Source of the DNA: Bartonella apihabitans
Lineage (GTDB): Bacteria > Pseudomonadota > Alphaproteobacteria > Rhizobiales > Rhizobiaceae
DNA: 64,000 nt
NCBI RefSeq assembly: GCF_030758755.1
Contig: NZ_CP132387.1
Location: 1-64,000 of the forward strand
Reading direction: 5' to 3'
Position 1 is the stretch's first letter. The number at the start of each line of letters is the position of its first letter. This document shows, piece by piece, positions 9,127 to 19,012 of the stretch. The notes under the pieces were generated by a model. That model saw only the letters and a program-made list of their open reading frames with translations. It did no database searches and had not been told where the DNA came from. Made by a program: the position numbers and the translations under genes.

Positions 9127-10275
9127 CGTGTTTTTAGTAAACTGCGGGGAATGGCCGGAAGTTCAGCCAAAGGCTAATACACATGGCCATAAGCCGGATT
9201 TTCACCCGGAATTACAATTCCGGATAGAGAGTCGCCTGAAGACCGTGCAACTATTCGGCCGCACCCCTTAACGCCACTGCTAAAATTCACTGCAAATAGA
9301 CTAATTGACATTGAATAAAATGCCGGAACGCCATGCACGATGATGGACGGAAAAGCCCACCATTACGGAGTGTCCGGAAAAGTTCGCCATGCATAGACTA
9401 TCCGGAAATGTGCGGTTCTGCTCCGATAAATTAGCTCTCTCTTCCGGGAAGAGAAATAATCTGGTTGAACATGAGCGCGTTTCAAAGATTTTCCTGTTCA
9501 GCCATCTCTGCCCAAATGTTTAAAGAGATAGCTGCTAAAAATGCGATCTGACAACCTAAAGTCCTTCACCCGCCTAACTTGACCTCACCGTCGCGCTGCT
9601 ATCGATGAAGAAGGTATTTCTTTCGACGGCGAAGATGATGTCGAGCTTAAGATAAACAGCGGTAAACAGGTTTGGCATAGCTAGAATCTGCTTATTCTAG
9701 TGAGGAACAACAGCAAAAACTATCGTCTTCTGAGATAACGGACATCGGTGTTTGGGGAGACAAAATTTATAACCGTCAAACTCACTCTATTTATTCAAGC
9801 TGTTTCAGGCGGCCGATAAGAGAGCAATATTATTCGCGAACGGGCAAGAGCAGCACCTTTGCCACTTCCCACCGGTTTCCTCTATTATGCTACCAATGCT
9901 GAAAAATATCATTTTAAAGCAATATGGATTTGTGAAATTTTTAGCTAAAGGTTTTTTTACGTCACCGCGCGGGATAATTGAAAATATCAGTCATTCACTG
10001 ATTTTTCGAACTGCTTAAACCGCCAATTTTTATTGTAGAATTCAAATGAGTGGTTTTCGGTCTTGCAAAAACGCTTCAAAATAAACGGGCGTGTTATCGA
10101 TCAAGGTTCATAAGCATTTGTCAGAACGAGAGGGTATCATGTCCAGAAAATTCGACAGTTTTTCACGCAATGAATGACTATTAATTGAGTAAAAACACAA
10201 CAATTTCAATATGCGGTTCTGATTCAAATTGCGGGAAAAGGGACGTTATCAGTTAAGACCTCGAATAAAAAGTTA
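9127..10275. other. Gene-poor segment with short protein-like open fragments
   Basis: About 1.15 kb without a supported gene. Two plus-strand fragments look protein-like but have no convincing start. The first, 9583-9684, encodes an acidic stretch containing EEGISFDGEDDVELK and ending VWHS. The second, 9820-9948, contains PLPLPTGFLYYATNAEKYHF. A 12-codon frame at 10140-10178 (MSRKFDSFSRNE) follows a GAGAGGG ribosome-site-like stretch. Small inverted repeats occur at 9206-9223 and 9681-9700. The best reading is decayed genes of unknown origin. No transposase, integrase or tRNA was recognised. Confidence 0.5.
9681..9700. repeat. Perfect 7-bp inverted repeat
   Basis: CTAGAAT (9681-9687) and ATTCTAG (9694-9700) are separated by six bases, at the very end of the acidic open fragment. 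It resembles a dyad operator or a small hairpin. No gene is close enough to suggest a target. Confidence 0.4.
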
Positions 10276-10294
10276 TCAATCAAGCCCCCAAATC

Positions 10295-10324
10295 AAAAAG
10301 GAAGCAACAGCGGTTGCTTCCTTT
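10295..10324 (-). terminator. Terminator of dps
   Basis: A perfect 12-bp stem (arms 10297-10308 and 10313-10324, core GGAAGCAAC/GTTGCTTCC) with a four-base loop lies about 40 bases past the dps stop. Read on the minus strand it runs into a T-run (10299-10295). Confidence 0.9.
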
Positions 10325-10363
10325 AAATCCCGATTTTCCATTCTTTTGGCAGAATAGATTGAA

Positions 10364-10852
10364 TTAAGCTTCCTGAACATGTGATTCAAGGAACCACAAG
10401 CTCTTATCAAGTTCACGCGAAGCTGCGGTAAAGATATCGGCAGTATCTGCATCCCCTGCGTCATCTGCTTCATCAATTGCTTTACGCATATCGTTGGCGG
10501 CATCGCCATAACGTTCGATCAAGGCCAAGAGATGATCATGCACTTTATAAATGTCTGTCGGGTAAGCTTTCAGCTTGGACGTACCGGCAACTGCTTGAAC
10601 GGTACCCAAAGCAGTTCCACCCAGTTGTGCAACGCGTTCGGCAATAATATCGACATGTTCGTCAATTGCATCTCTAAAGCCGTCCAACATTTCGTGGACA
10701 CCAATAAAGTTTGAGCCCTTCAAATTCCAGTGGGCCTGTTTTGTAACGAGTGCCAAATCGATAAGCGTTGCGAGGTTTTTGTTCAACAACGCAATGGCAG
10801 TTGTTTTTGTGTTTGAAGGCATATCGTTACGAGTTTTGTGTGTTTTAATCAT
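10364..10852 (-). CDS. dps: Dps-family starvation/oxidative-stress DNA-binding ferritin
   Basis: Dps forms a 12-subunit shell that oxidises and stores iron with hydrogen peroxide and can coat DNA. The 162-residue protein has the ferroxidase signature [20 protein letters not shown] (H41, H53, D57) followed by [15 protein letters not shown]. The N-terminus is short and basic ([10 protein letters not shown]), as in DNA-binding members. The ATG at 10852 has a GGAG ribosome site six bases upstream. It is a single-gene unit, with its own terminator, isolated inside a gene-poor region. Irr or peroxide control is plausible in this group, but I found no clear box. Confidence 0.96.
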   Translation of the reverse strand: MIKTHKTRNDMPSNTKTTAIALLNKNLATLIDLALVTKQAHWNLKGSNFIGVHEMLDGFRDAIDEHVDIIAERVAQLGGTALGTVQAVAGTSKLKAYPTDIYKVHDHLLALIERYGDAANDMRKAIDEADDAGDADTADIFTAASRELDKSLWFLESHVQEA

Positions 10853-11728
10853 AATAATCTCCGCTTGAATTAAATCGCGTATCTATATAACGCACCAAAC
10901 GCCTGAAAGTTCCGCTTGGAATTTCTACCAGTGTCAAGCTGTCCCAGTGGTAGTGCGGTGATGCTTTTACAGAATACACCTTATAAAAAATAATCCAACA
11001 ACAAATGGATGCAATAAATCAATTAATTTTGAAAATATTATACCATTATAGATTGTATAACATAAAGTTATGGAAATTTTATAAAAATTATCATGAATTT
11101 ATATTTTTTAATTATTTTAATTCTAAAAAATTTATCGGACGATGAAATCGGATATAGCTATTATATATCTGATATATTATAATATATATGAAACGCTTTT
11201 AATAAATTATATATAATTATTGCGTAACCGAAAAGCAAGATATCGCTGATAACCCATAAAAATAATAGAGAGATTTATTATTTGGAATAACCGGATATGA
11301 TAAAATATTATTTTAGAATTTAAACATAAAGCAAATTTTATATATAAACAATAACGATATAAAACTGAAAATTATAAATATTAAAAAAATTGAAATTTAT
11401 TTTTATAACACATTAAAGATCAATACTAAAATTTATATAAAATTTGTCACGTTTTATAAACTATAATTTTTGTTAAAACCGCTATTGAAATTATTTATTG
11501 CATATGTCTTTGTCTGATTTTTTCCAGAACGAAAATACATACTCTTCGAAAATGAAAATTGTAAAAATCCTTTCCGGTAATTTTATCAATTTTTGCCATT
11601 TTTCGTTCCCGTTTTGAAAAAATGGATTTTTGATCATTTTGATCTATAAGCCAAGAAAAGTTCAAAACCTATTGATTTACGGTTATCGGTTCTTTCGTTT
11701 CCGTGAACAATAGTCTAATAGACAGCAA
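10853..11728. other. Very A/T-rich non-coding tract between dps and tsaB
   Basis: This 876-bp stretch holds no supported gene. From about 10985 to 11480 it is extremely A/T-rich (well above four fifths by eye), with runs such as ATATATAATTAT, in sharp contrast to its surroundings. It must contain the dps promoter at its left end and the tsaB promoter at its right. No DnaA-box cluster was found. It could be a decayed foreign insert, a xenogeneic-silencer or curved-DNA tract, or an AT-rich chromosomal landmark. Confidence 0.6.
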
Positions 11729-12397
11729 ATGATTACGCTTGCCATAGATACAGCTTCTTTAAATTGCGCCGTTGCATTGATGCAAGACGGCAGGATTGTT
11801 GCGCGCGTAAGCGAAAAAATTGGTAAAGGGCACGCCGAAAAGTTGATCGGGCAAATCAATGAGGCGTGCGGAATAGCAAAAATAGAGCTGTCATCTATCG
11901 ACCGTATTGCCGTCAATATCGGTCCGGGGTCTTTTACAGGGGTGCGCATTGGTGTGGCAACGGCAAGAGGCCTCGCTCTGGCACTTGAAAAGCCTGCAAT
12001 TGGTGTAAGTTCACTTGAAGCAATCGGCTTTGAAGCGCATGGACATTTTCCAAAAAGCCATATTATTGCTTTGATAGATGCCGGTCGCGACATGGTCTAT
12101 CGGCAAGATTTCGATGAAAATTTGCAACCCCTTGCTCCGGCTACAGTGCAAGATCGTGAAGAAGTCGGTGCGACACTTGATGACAAGGCAATTCTTGCAG
12201 GTCCTTTTTCGAAAGCTATCGCGCATTTGGCAGGCTTTAAGGACAGTTCTGTTTGTTTTCTCGATGCGCCGGATGTGGCAAGTTTTGCAAAATTGTCGCA
12301 AAACAAAGCGTCCGACGGTTCACTGAAACCGCTTTATTTGCGCGAGGCAGATGCAAAGCCGCAAACGAGTTTTTCCGTGCCAAGGAAAAAGGAATGA
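11729..12397 (+). CDS. tsaB: tRNA threonylcarbamoyladenosine biosynthesis protein TsaB
   Basis: TsaB is the inactive ASKHA-fold partner of TsaD that helps transfer threonylcarbamoyl to A37 of ANN-decoding tRNAs. The 222-residue protein begins MITLAIDTASLNCAVAL, carries NIGPGSFTGVRIGVATARGL and has no additional domain. Its stop overlaps the rimI start (ATGA), a tsaB-rimI pairing common in alphaproteobacteria. The last third is less conserved, as is usual in the family. It appears intact. Confidence 0.93.
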   Translation: MITLAIDTASLNCAVALMQDGRIVARVSEKIGKGHAEKLIGQINEACGIAKIELSSIDRIAVNIGPGSFTGVRIGVATARGLALALEKPAIGVSSLEAIGFEAHGHFPKSHIIALIDAGRDMVYRQDFDENLQPLAPATVQDREEVGATLDDKAILAGPFSKAIAHLAGFKDSSVCFLDAPDVASFAKLSQNKASDGSLKPLYLREADAKPQTSFSVPRKKE

Positions 12398-12885
12398 GGT
12401 CAGGACTTTTTTCAAAACCGGAATATATTGTCACTTCGATTACATCAGATGATAGTGATATTTTGCATGATATACACAAACAGTCATTTTATCATGCGTG
12501 GGATGAAACAGTTTTTGCGTCCTTTTTGGCTGATCCGCAAATTTCAGGTTTTATTGTGAGCCCCGAGGGCAAGCCCGGAAAGGTTTTGGGGTTCGTTCTC
12601 TGTCGGCTGGTTATCGACGAGGCAGAAATTATCACTATCGCAGTCCATCCCCGATTTCGCCAAAAAGGCTTGGGAAAAAAGCTTTTGGATGCAGTTTTTC
12701 GCTATCTCTATCAACAGCGGGCGAAAGTGCTTTTTCTGGAAGTCGATGCAAACAATAGCTCGGCACTTGCACTCTATAAAGGTTTCGGTTTCTATGAAGT
12801 CGGTCGTAGACCCGGTTATTATAAAACAGACAAAGGTCATAGTGATGCCTTGATCATGCGTAGAACCATTCAGCAAAAAGATTGA
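12394..12885 (+). CDS. rimI: Ribosomal protein S18-alanine N-acetyltransferase (GNAT)
   Basis: RimI acetylates the N-terminal Ala of ribosomal protein S18. The 163-residue protein carries the acetyl-CoA loop FRQKGLGKKLL and the RimI-like C-terminal half LEVDANNSSALALYKGFGFYEVGRR with YY following. I chose the ATG at 12394, overlapping the tsaB stop, over the longer open frame from 12253, which would lie inside tsaB. The GNAT family is certain; the RimI assignment rests on the tsaB linkage and on motif order. Confidence 0.88.
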   Translation: MRSGLFSKPEYIVTSITSDDSDILHDIHKQSFYHAWDETVFASFLADPQISGFIVSPEGKPGKVLGFVLCRLVIDEAEIITIAVHPRFRQKGLGKKLLDAVFRYLYQQRAKVLFLEVDANNSSALALYKGFGFYEVGRRPGYYKTDKGHSDALIMRRTIQQKD

Positions 12886-12916
12886 GATTTACCAGAAAAC
12901 CGGATAAAAATATCCT

Positions 12917-14280
12917 ATGAGCGAAGCAAACAAAAAAATCGGCAATAGCCGCAAGGTCTTTATCAAGACTTATGGCTGTCAGATGAATGTCTATGATAGT
13001 GAACGCATGGGCGACAGTCTTGACAGCGAGGGGTATGTGGCAACAGAAACTCCGGACGATGCTGATCTTATATTGCTCAATACATGTCATATCCGTGAAA
13101 AAGCGGCTGAAAAACTTTATTCCGATCTCGGACGCTTAAGAGTTATGCGCGAAGAAAGGGATCCTTCGCGGCCATTAACAATAGGTGTCACAGGTTGTGT
13201 TGCCCAAGCCGAGGGGCCGAAATTTTGCGCCGTGCACCAACAGTCGATTTGGTTGTGGGGCCGCAAACCTATCACCGGTTGCCTGAATTGTTGCGCAAGG
13301 TTCATGAAGGACAAAAGGTTGTTGAAACCGAATATGCAGTCGAAGATAAATTTGCCCATCTTCCACACCATAATCGGCGGGCTGTCCAGAAGCGGGGGGT
13401 TACAGCATTTTTGACGGTTCAGGAAGGCTGTGACAAATTTTGTACATTCTGCGTGGTTCCCTATACGCGCGGGTCGGAAGTTTCCCGTCCGTTAGAACAG
13501 ATCATGAGCGAGGCACGTGAACTTGTCGACGCGGGGGTAAAAGAAATTACCTTGCTTGGGCAAAATGTCAACGCCTGGCATGGCGTTTCGGCAGACGGAG
13601 ATGTTTTGCGTCTCGGAGACCTTCTTTATCAGCTTGCCAAAATCGATGGGCTTAAACGTCTCCGCTATACAACAAGCCACCCGAGGGATATGGACGACAG
13701 TCTTATTGCTGCTCACAAAAATCTCGGAATGCTAATGCCTTATCTTCATCTTCCGGTTCAATCCGGCTCTGACCGGATCCTTAAAGCGATGAATCGTCAG
13801 CATAAAGCGGATGATTATCTGCATCTTATTGACCGCATTCGTAAAGCACGTCCCGATATTGCATTTTCAGGTGATTTTATTGTCGGCTTTCCGGGAGAAA
13901 CCGACGAAGATTTCGAAGCAACAATGAAGCTTGTTCAAGAAGTAGCATATAGTTCAGCCTATTCATTCAAATATTCGCCACGTCCGGGGACACCTGGCGC
14001 AACAATGAAAGGCCATATAGAGGAGAAAGTAAAAGACGAACGCCTCCAGCGCTTGCAAGCCCTTATTCTCGAACAACAACATCAATTTTTGCAATCGAAA
14101 ATCGGTAAGCGGATTGAAGTCCTCGTTGAAAAAGCTGGTCGCCATGAAGGGCAGATGGTCGGTCGCTCGCCGTGGTTGTTGCCTGTTGCTGTTTCAACAA
14201 ATGCAAAAATTGGCGAGATTATCGCGGTTGATGTAACAGACGCATCATCCAACAGTCTCCTCGGCCGTGCAGTAAATTGA
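12917..14280 (+). pseudogene. miaB: miaB, tRNA-2-methylthio-N6-dimethylallyladenosine synthase, broken by a one-base frameshift
   Basis: MiaB is a radical-SAM enzyme that adds a methylthio group to isopentenyl-A37 of tRNA. The first frame (12917 to about 13216) has the N-terminal methylthiotransferase domain with the cluster cysteines of [17 protein letters not shown] and VTGCVAQ. The second frame resumes at [20 protein letters not shown] and continues through the radical-SAM motif CDKFCTFC and the TRAM domain to 14280. Adding one G to the GGGG at 13213-13216 joins the halves into a normal 454-residue protein with no other damage. It is either a real null or a base-calling error in a homopolymer. 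Confidence 0.93.
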
Positions 14281-14410
14281 ATATTTTTTCAAGTTCGATC
14301 GAATTTCATGGCGGATTCATCGGCGGATTAAGTAACGTGAATAAAGCAGGTTTCCTTTTCACTATAATTTTATATATTCTTATCCAAATATGTTTTTTCA
14401 GGAGACAAGG

Positions 14411-15547
14411 TTGAAGAATTCAACCGAAACAAAAAAGACGGTCAAGACAGGTAAAAACGGGCCAATGAAAGAGTCCGATAAAAGTGGTGTCGACGATGCT
14501 TCTGTTAAAAAAGGAGCATCCGATACAGATCATATTGTTCTGGTTTTCGAGGATAACCAGCAGGCAAATATCGTTTTTGGCCAATTTGACGAGAACCTCG
14601 CCCGCATCGAACAAAAACTGGGTCTGGATATCCGTGCACAGGGAAATGAAGTATCAATCCGGGGAGACAAACAGGATATCGAAATTGCCCGCCGGTCTCT
14701 CGACCAGCTTTATGAACTTGCAAAAACCGGCTTGCAACCGGGTTTGTCGGATGTGGATGGTGCAATAGCAATTGCTTCTTCGATGAACGAGCAAGCCGAT
14801 CGGGAAAAGTCTGAAAATAGTTCCCCGAAAGTGACACCAGCCCATATATCAACGCGCAAAAAAACAATTTATGCACGGACACCAATGCAGGATGCCTATA
14901 TGCGGGCGTTACAACGTGCCGAACTTGTTTTCGGCGTTGGTCCGGCGGGTACCGGAAAAACCTATCTTGCAGTGGCACACGCGGCAATGTTGCTCGAACG
15001 TGGACTTGTGGAGCGTATCATCTTGTCGCGTCCTGCCGTTGAAGCTGGCGAAAGATTGGGCTTTTTGCCCGGTGATATGAAGGAAAAAGTCGATCCTTAT
15101 CTGCGTCCTCTTTATGATGCACTTTATGACATGATGCCGGCCGAAAAAATCGAACGTGCCATGGCGGCCGATATTATCGAAATCGCTCCGCTTGCTTTTA
15201 TGCGTGGTCGTACACTTGCCCACTCTGCCGTTATTCTCGACGAGGCACAAAATACAACATCGATGCAGATGAAAATGTTTTTGACCCGTCTTGGAGAAGG
15301 GTCACGTATGATCGTGACAGGAGACCCTAGCCAGATCGATTTGCCTTTCGGACAAAAATCGGGTCTTACCGAAGCGATGCGCATCCTTGGCACTATTGAT
15401 GATATTGTGACAGTGCATTTTACCGAGGCAGATGTTGTACGCCATCCATTGGTAACAGCTATTGTTACTGCATATGATCAAGACGCCCGTTTGAACGCGA
15501 AAAATCGAGCTCAAGATAATAATAAAGCAAAGAACTTGGAAAAATGA
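14411..15547 (+). CDS. PhoH-like ATPase (PhoH/YbeZ)
   Basis: PhoH is a P-loop ATPase linked to RNA metabolism and almost always encoded beside ybeY. The protein has an N-terminal KH-like region and a PhoH core with Walker A GVGPAGTGKTYLA, RPAVEAGERLGFLPGD, Walker B SAVILDEAQNTT and VTGDPSQIDLP. I placed the start at the TTG at 14411 (378 residues) because a good AGGAGA site lies just before it. An ATG at 14390 lies upstream of that site and has none of its own. It overlaps ybeY by 4 bp, as expected for the miaB-phoH-ybeY-corC-lnt order. Confidence 0.92.
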   Translation: MKNSTETKKTVKTGKNGPMKESDKSGVDDASVKKGASDTDHIVLVFEDNQQANIVFGQFDENLARIEQKLGLDIRAQGNEVSIRGDKQDIEIARRSLDQLYELAKTGLQPGLSDVDGAIAIASSMNEQADREKSENSSPKVTPAHISTRKKTIYARTPMQDAYMRALQRAELVFGVGPAGTGKTYLAVAHAAMLLERGLVERIILSRPAVEAGERLGFLPGDMKEKVDPYLRPLYDALYDMMPAEKIERAMAADIIEIAPLAFMRGRTLAHSAVILDEAQNTTSMQMKMFLTRLGEGSRMIVTGDPSQIDLPFGQKSGLTEAMRILGTIDDIVTVHFTEADVVRHPLVTAIVTAYDQDARLNAKNRAQDNNKAKNLEK

Positions 15548-16014
15548 CAGTGCATTATGACATGGCAATCAATGCTGACGGCTGGCAAAACGAGGAGACT
15601 TTAAGACGGCTCGTTGACAGCGTGTTGCAAGCAACATTGCGGGAGCTCGGCTTTAACAATATTGATAGCGAACTGAGCCTTGTTTTTACCAATGATGCCG
15701 ATATCCGCGAAATAAACGCGAAATGGCGCCACATTGACAAGCCCACCAATGTTTTGTCATTTCCGGCTTTTGCTCTTCAACCCGGGCAAGAGCCCGGAGA
15801 GGTTTTGGGTGATATTGTCATTGCACGTGAAACGGTTGAACGTGAGGCTGCGGAGGAAGATAAGAGCTTTGATGATCATCTGAGCCATCTTGTTGTTCAC
15901 GGTCTCCTTCATTTGATGGGGTATGATCACCAGAATGACGACGAAGCAGAGCAGATGGAAACCTTGGAGAGAAAAATTTTAGCCTCTCTTGGTATTTCGG
16001 ATCCTTATCTATGA
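15544..16014 (+). CDS. ybeY: Endoribonuclease YbeY
   Basis: YbeY is a zinc-dependent RNase needed for 16S rRNA 3'-end maturation and ribosome quality control. The 156-residue protein has the full metal site HGLLHLMGYDH (H119, H123, H129). Also present are the substrate-side motif KPTNVLSFP and the LGDIVIA segment. The start overlaps the phoH stop. The length and motifs are normal. Confidence 0.95.
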   Translation: MTVHYDMAINADGWQNEETLRRLVDSVLQATLRELGFNNIDSELSLVFTNDADIREINAKWRHIDKPTNVLSFPAFALQPGQEPGEVLGDIVIARETVEREAAEEDKSFDDHLSHLVVHGLLHLMGYDHQNDDEAEQMETLERKILASLGISDPYL

Positions 16015-16133
16015 TTAAATAAAGCCAAGTGTTGCTATTATGCGTCTATACATATATTAGAGAAATATATGTCCTAGATTAATAACAAGAAAACTGACAC
16101 AATTTACTTCGCATATTGTAATTTTAAGAAGCC

Positions 16134-17140
16134 ATGACGGAAAAAACAGATAGTTCAATTGACGAAGAGTCCGGTAGGTCATCAACAGGGCAAAACTCTT
16201 CACGGTCGCAATCAGGTGAAAAGAAGTCTTTATTTGCCAATCTCTTTTCTTTTTTGCGCTCGCGTAACAATTCGACTTTGCGTGAAGATCTGACAGATGC
16301 CCTTTCCGAGGGGGAAGGCGAAACAAACGCTCTTTTTTCACCTGAAGAGCGCCTTATGCTGAATAATATTTTGCGTCTTCGGGAAACGCGCGTCGAAGAT
16401 GTTATGATTCCCCGTTCCGAAATCGAAGCGCTTGATATTTCGACAACTTTGGCTGAAGCACTGATAGAATTTGAAAAATGGGCCATTCGCGTATGCCGGT
16501 CTATTCGGAAAGCCTTGATGATCCTCGCGGGATGCTGCATATCCGTGATGTCTTGAATTACATCACAAGGAAAGCGCAAAACGGGGAAAAAGAAGGGGTT
16601 CTCAATTTTTCCAAAATCGATTTTTCACAAGCTGTTGGTAATCTTGAATTGATACGAAGCGTTCTTTTTGTTCCGGGATCCATGTTGGCCGGACAATTGT
16701 TGACGCGTATGCAGGCAACGCGAACACAAATGGCGTTGATTATCGATGAATATGGAGGAACAGACGGTCTCGCTTCTATGGAAGATATTGTCGAACTGGT
16801 TGTAGGGGATATCGAAGACGAACACGACGATGTCGACATGTCGATTATCAAAGAAGCAGAAAATAGGTGGCTTGTTGATGCAAGCGCTGATCTTGACGAG
16901 GTCGGAAAAGCTTTGGGGCCAGGGTTCAAAATTGGCGAACATGGAGACGACGTTGATACAATTGGCGGGCTCATCGTTTCGACTTTAGACCGGATACCGG
17001 CGAAAGGTGAAGTTATAGAAGCCGTTCCCGGTTACCAGTTCCGTATTCTGGAGGCCGATAAACGCCGCATTAAACGGATCAGGATTCAGCCGTTACAAAA
17101 TTACCCGAAACAGGAAGGAACGGCTGTTCCATCCGATTGA
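16134..17140 (+). pseudogene. corC/tlyC-type CBS-domain protein, broken by a one-base frameshift
   Basis: CorC/TlyC proteins (two CBS domains plus a CorC_HlyC domain) are linked to Mg/Co efflux and membrane stress. Frame one (16134 to about 16478) has a polar N-terminus and the first CBS segment (VEDVMIPRSEIEALD). Frame two resumes at GHSRMPVYSESLDDPRGM and carries the second CBS segment, then the CorC_HlyC domain (ALIIDEYGGTDGL, DTIGGLIVSTLDRIPAKGE). One added base within 16474-16482 (AAAAA-T-GGG) restores a 335-residue protein. The position between ybeY and lnt is the standard one, supporting the assignment. Confidence 0.9.
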
Positions 17141-17270
17141 GAAACGCTTGTTTTCAGCCTTCTTTTCTGGAAGTGGCTAACATTCAATAGAAGTTTACGA
17201 ATAAACGCTTCAAAGTATTTTTTATTTTGTGTCGAAATTTAGGGATGGAAAGATAAGAGGGGGAGCAGGA

Positions 17271-18893
17271 ATGCGTATTTTGGCAACAGCCACCTCTTAT
17301 ATGAAGACATTACGAGGACTGAGACGACAGGTCCTGAGCTTTGTGTGTGGCGGAGTTACCGCTTTTGCGTTAGCGCCCTTTTATCTGTTTCCTCTGGCTT
17401 TTTTTACTTTTCCGGTACTTGTCTTATTGCTTGATAATATCGCTTGCGAGACTTGTCTGAAGCAGCGTTTCAAGCTTGCCTTTTTCACGTCTTTCAGCTT
17501 TGCCTTCGGTTATTTTGTTTTCGGTCTTTGGTGGCTTTCGAGCGCCATGCTTGTTGACCCGGTCAGTTTCGGTTGGGCTATCCCGTTAGCAATATTCGGT
17601 TTACCATTCTATCTTGCACTTTATTGGGGATTTGCCGGTGGTATTGCCATTGTCTTTTGGCGTGAAGGACTGTCGCGTATATTCGCTTTGGCGCTTGCTC
17701 TGGGGGTGGCGGAGCTCTTGCGTTCCATTATGTTTACCGGTTTTCCATGGAACGCAATCGGTTACACAATAATGCCTACACCACTTTTTATGCAGTCCGA
17801 TGCAGTGGTGGGTTTATATGCGATGAACGCACTTGTCGTGCTTCTTTATTCGCTGCCAGCCACTCTGTTTGACAAAAGCGGGCAATGGCTTGCACTTGGC
17901 ATTGGCCTTGTTCTTTTTTGCACCCACACAGGATTTGGTATTGTCCGCCTCCATAACGCGCCTCCCATAGAAAGTTATGAGAACGCCGATCGATGGGTAA
18001 GATTGGTGCAACCGTCCATCAAACAGGATGAAAAACTTGATAACGAAGTGCGCTATAGAATGTTTGATGCACATATGCAACTGAGCGAACGACCGCTTGC
18101 AGATGGTGCGCATGAACCCGCCTATATTGTATGGCCGGAAACTGCAGTGCCCTATATTCTGAACTATGTTCCGGAAGCGAAAATGCGTATTGCATCACTG
18201 CTTCGGCCCGATCAATGGGCAATTGTCGGAGCGGTACGCAGCAGTGGCCTGCCGAATGATGAAAATAATAAATATTTTAATACGATATCCGTCATTGATA
18301 GTAACGGTGTTGTTCTTGCGTCCTCGGACAAGGTGCATCTCGTTCCATTCGGTGAATATTTGCCTTTCCAACAAGTGTTCGACCGGATAGGTCTTCACGC
18401 CTTGGCTGTAATGGCCGGCGGCTATAGCAATAGTCCGGTAAGGAGAACTGTGACACTGCCTGATGGATTTGTTTATCTGCCGATGATCTGTTACGAGGTC
18501 ATATTCCCGAACGGTATGGGATATGAAGGCGATAAACCGCAAGCAATTTTGAATGTTACCAATGATGCGTGGTTTGGCGTTACTCCCGGTCCTTATCAAC
18601 ATTTCGATCAGGCACGTTTACGCGCTGTTGAATTGGGAATTCCTCTCATTCGTGCAGCTAATAACGGCTTATCGGCAGTCGTTGATCCTTATGGGCGAAT
18701 CGTCAGCTCATTGGAGCAGAATGCAGTCGGTGTGATTGATGCGCCAATTCCTGCGGCGGTTGTTCCGATATGGAACAAAGGTCCAAATTTTGTTCACGCT
18801 TTTGTAGCCTTTCTTGTTATACTGACATTTAGTATAATGTTCGGTCATGTAAAAAACGGTCGTTCGATTGACAAGTTAGAACCAATGGGATGA
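17271..18893 (+). CDS. lnt: Apolipoprotein N-acyltransferase
   Basis: Lnt transfers the third acyl chain onto the N-terminal Cys of lipoproteins in the inner membrane. The N-terminal half has about six to seven helices, followed by a nitrilase-fold domain with the triad Glu290 (WPETAVPY), Lys354 (SDKVHLVPFGEYLP) and Cys407 (MICYEVIFP). A last helix sits near the C-terminus. I start at 17271, where GGAGCAGGA precedes ATG; the frame is open from a GTG at 17229. It has 540 residues and is intact. The CyoA lipoprotein in this window would be one substrate. Confidence 0.95.
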   Translation: MRILATATSYMKTLRGLRRQVLSFVCGGVTAFALAPFYLFPLAFFTFPVLVLLLDNIACETCLKQRFKLAFFTSFSFAFGYFVFGLWWLSSAMLVDPVSFGWAIPLAIFGLPFYLALYWGFAGGIAIVFWREGLSRIFALALALGVAELLRSIMFTGFPWNAIGYTIMPTPLFMQSDAVVGLYAMNALVVLLYSLPATLFDKSGQWLALGIGLVLFCTHTGFGIVRLHNAPPIESYENADRWVRLVQPSIKQDEKLDNEVRYRMFDAHMQLSERPLADGAHEPAYIVWPETAVPYILNYVPEAKMRIASLLRPDQWAIVGAVRSSGLPNDENNKYFNTISVIDSNGVVLASSDKVHLVPFGEYLPFQQVFDRIGLHALAVMAGGYSNSPVRRTVTLPDGFVYLPMICYEVIFPNGMGYEGDKPQAILNVTNDAWFGVTPGPYQHFDQARLRAVELGIPLIRAANNGLSAVVDPYGRIVSSLEQNAVGVIDAPIPAAVVPIWNKGPNFVHAFVAFLVILTFSIMFGHVKNGRSIDKLEPMG

Positions 18894-19012
18894 TATGAGG
18901 AAGAAATGTGGTTCAGCGGGGACCGATATTAAAACCCATGAACAACAAATAATCATATAAATCGGTTTGAATTTATGAAGTTGGATCAATATTGACGCGA
19001 GAAAGTTGAATT

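Noticed and set aside
9180-9300. Possible FMN or cobalamin riboswitch
   Set aside because: Short pieces resemble riboswitch boxes, but they do not assemble in the right order and no riboflavin or cobalamin gene follows.
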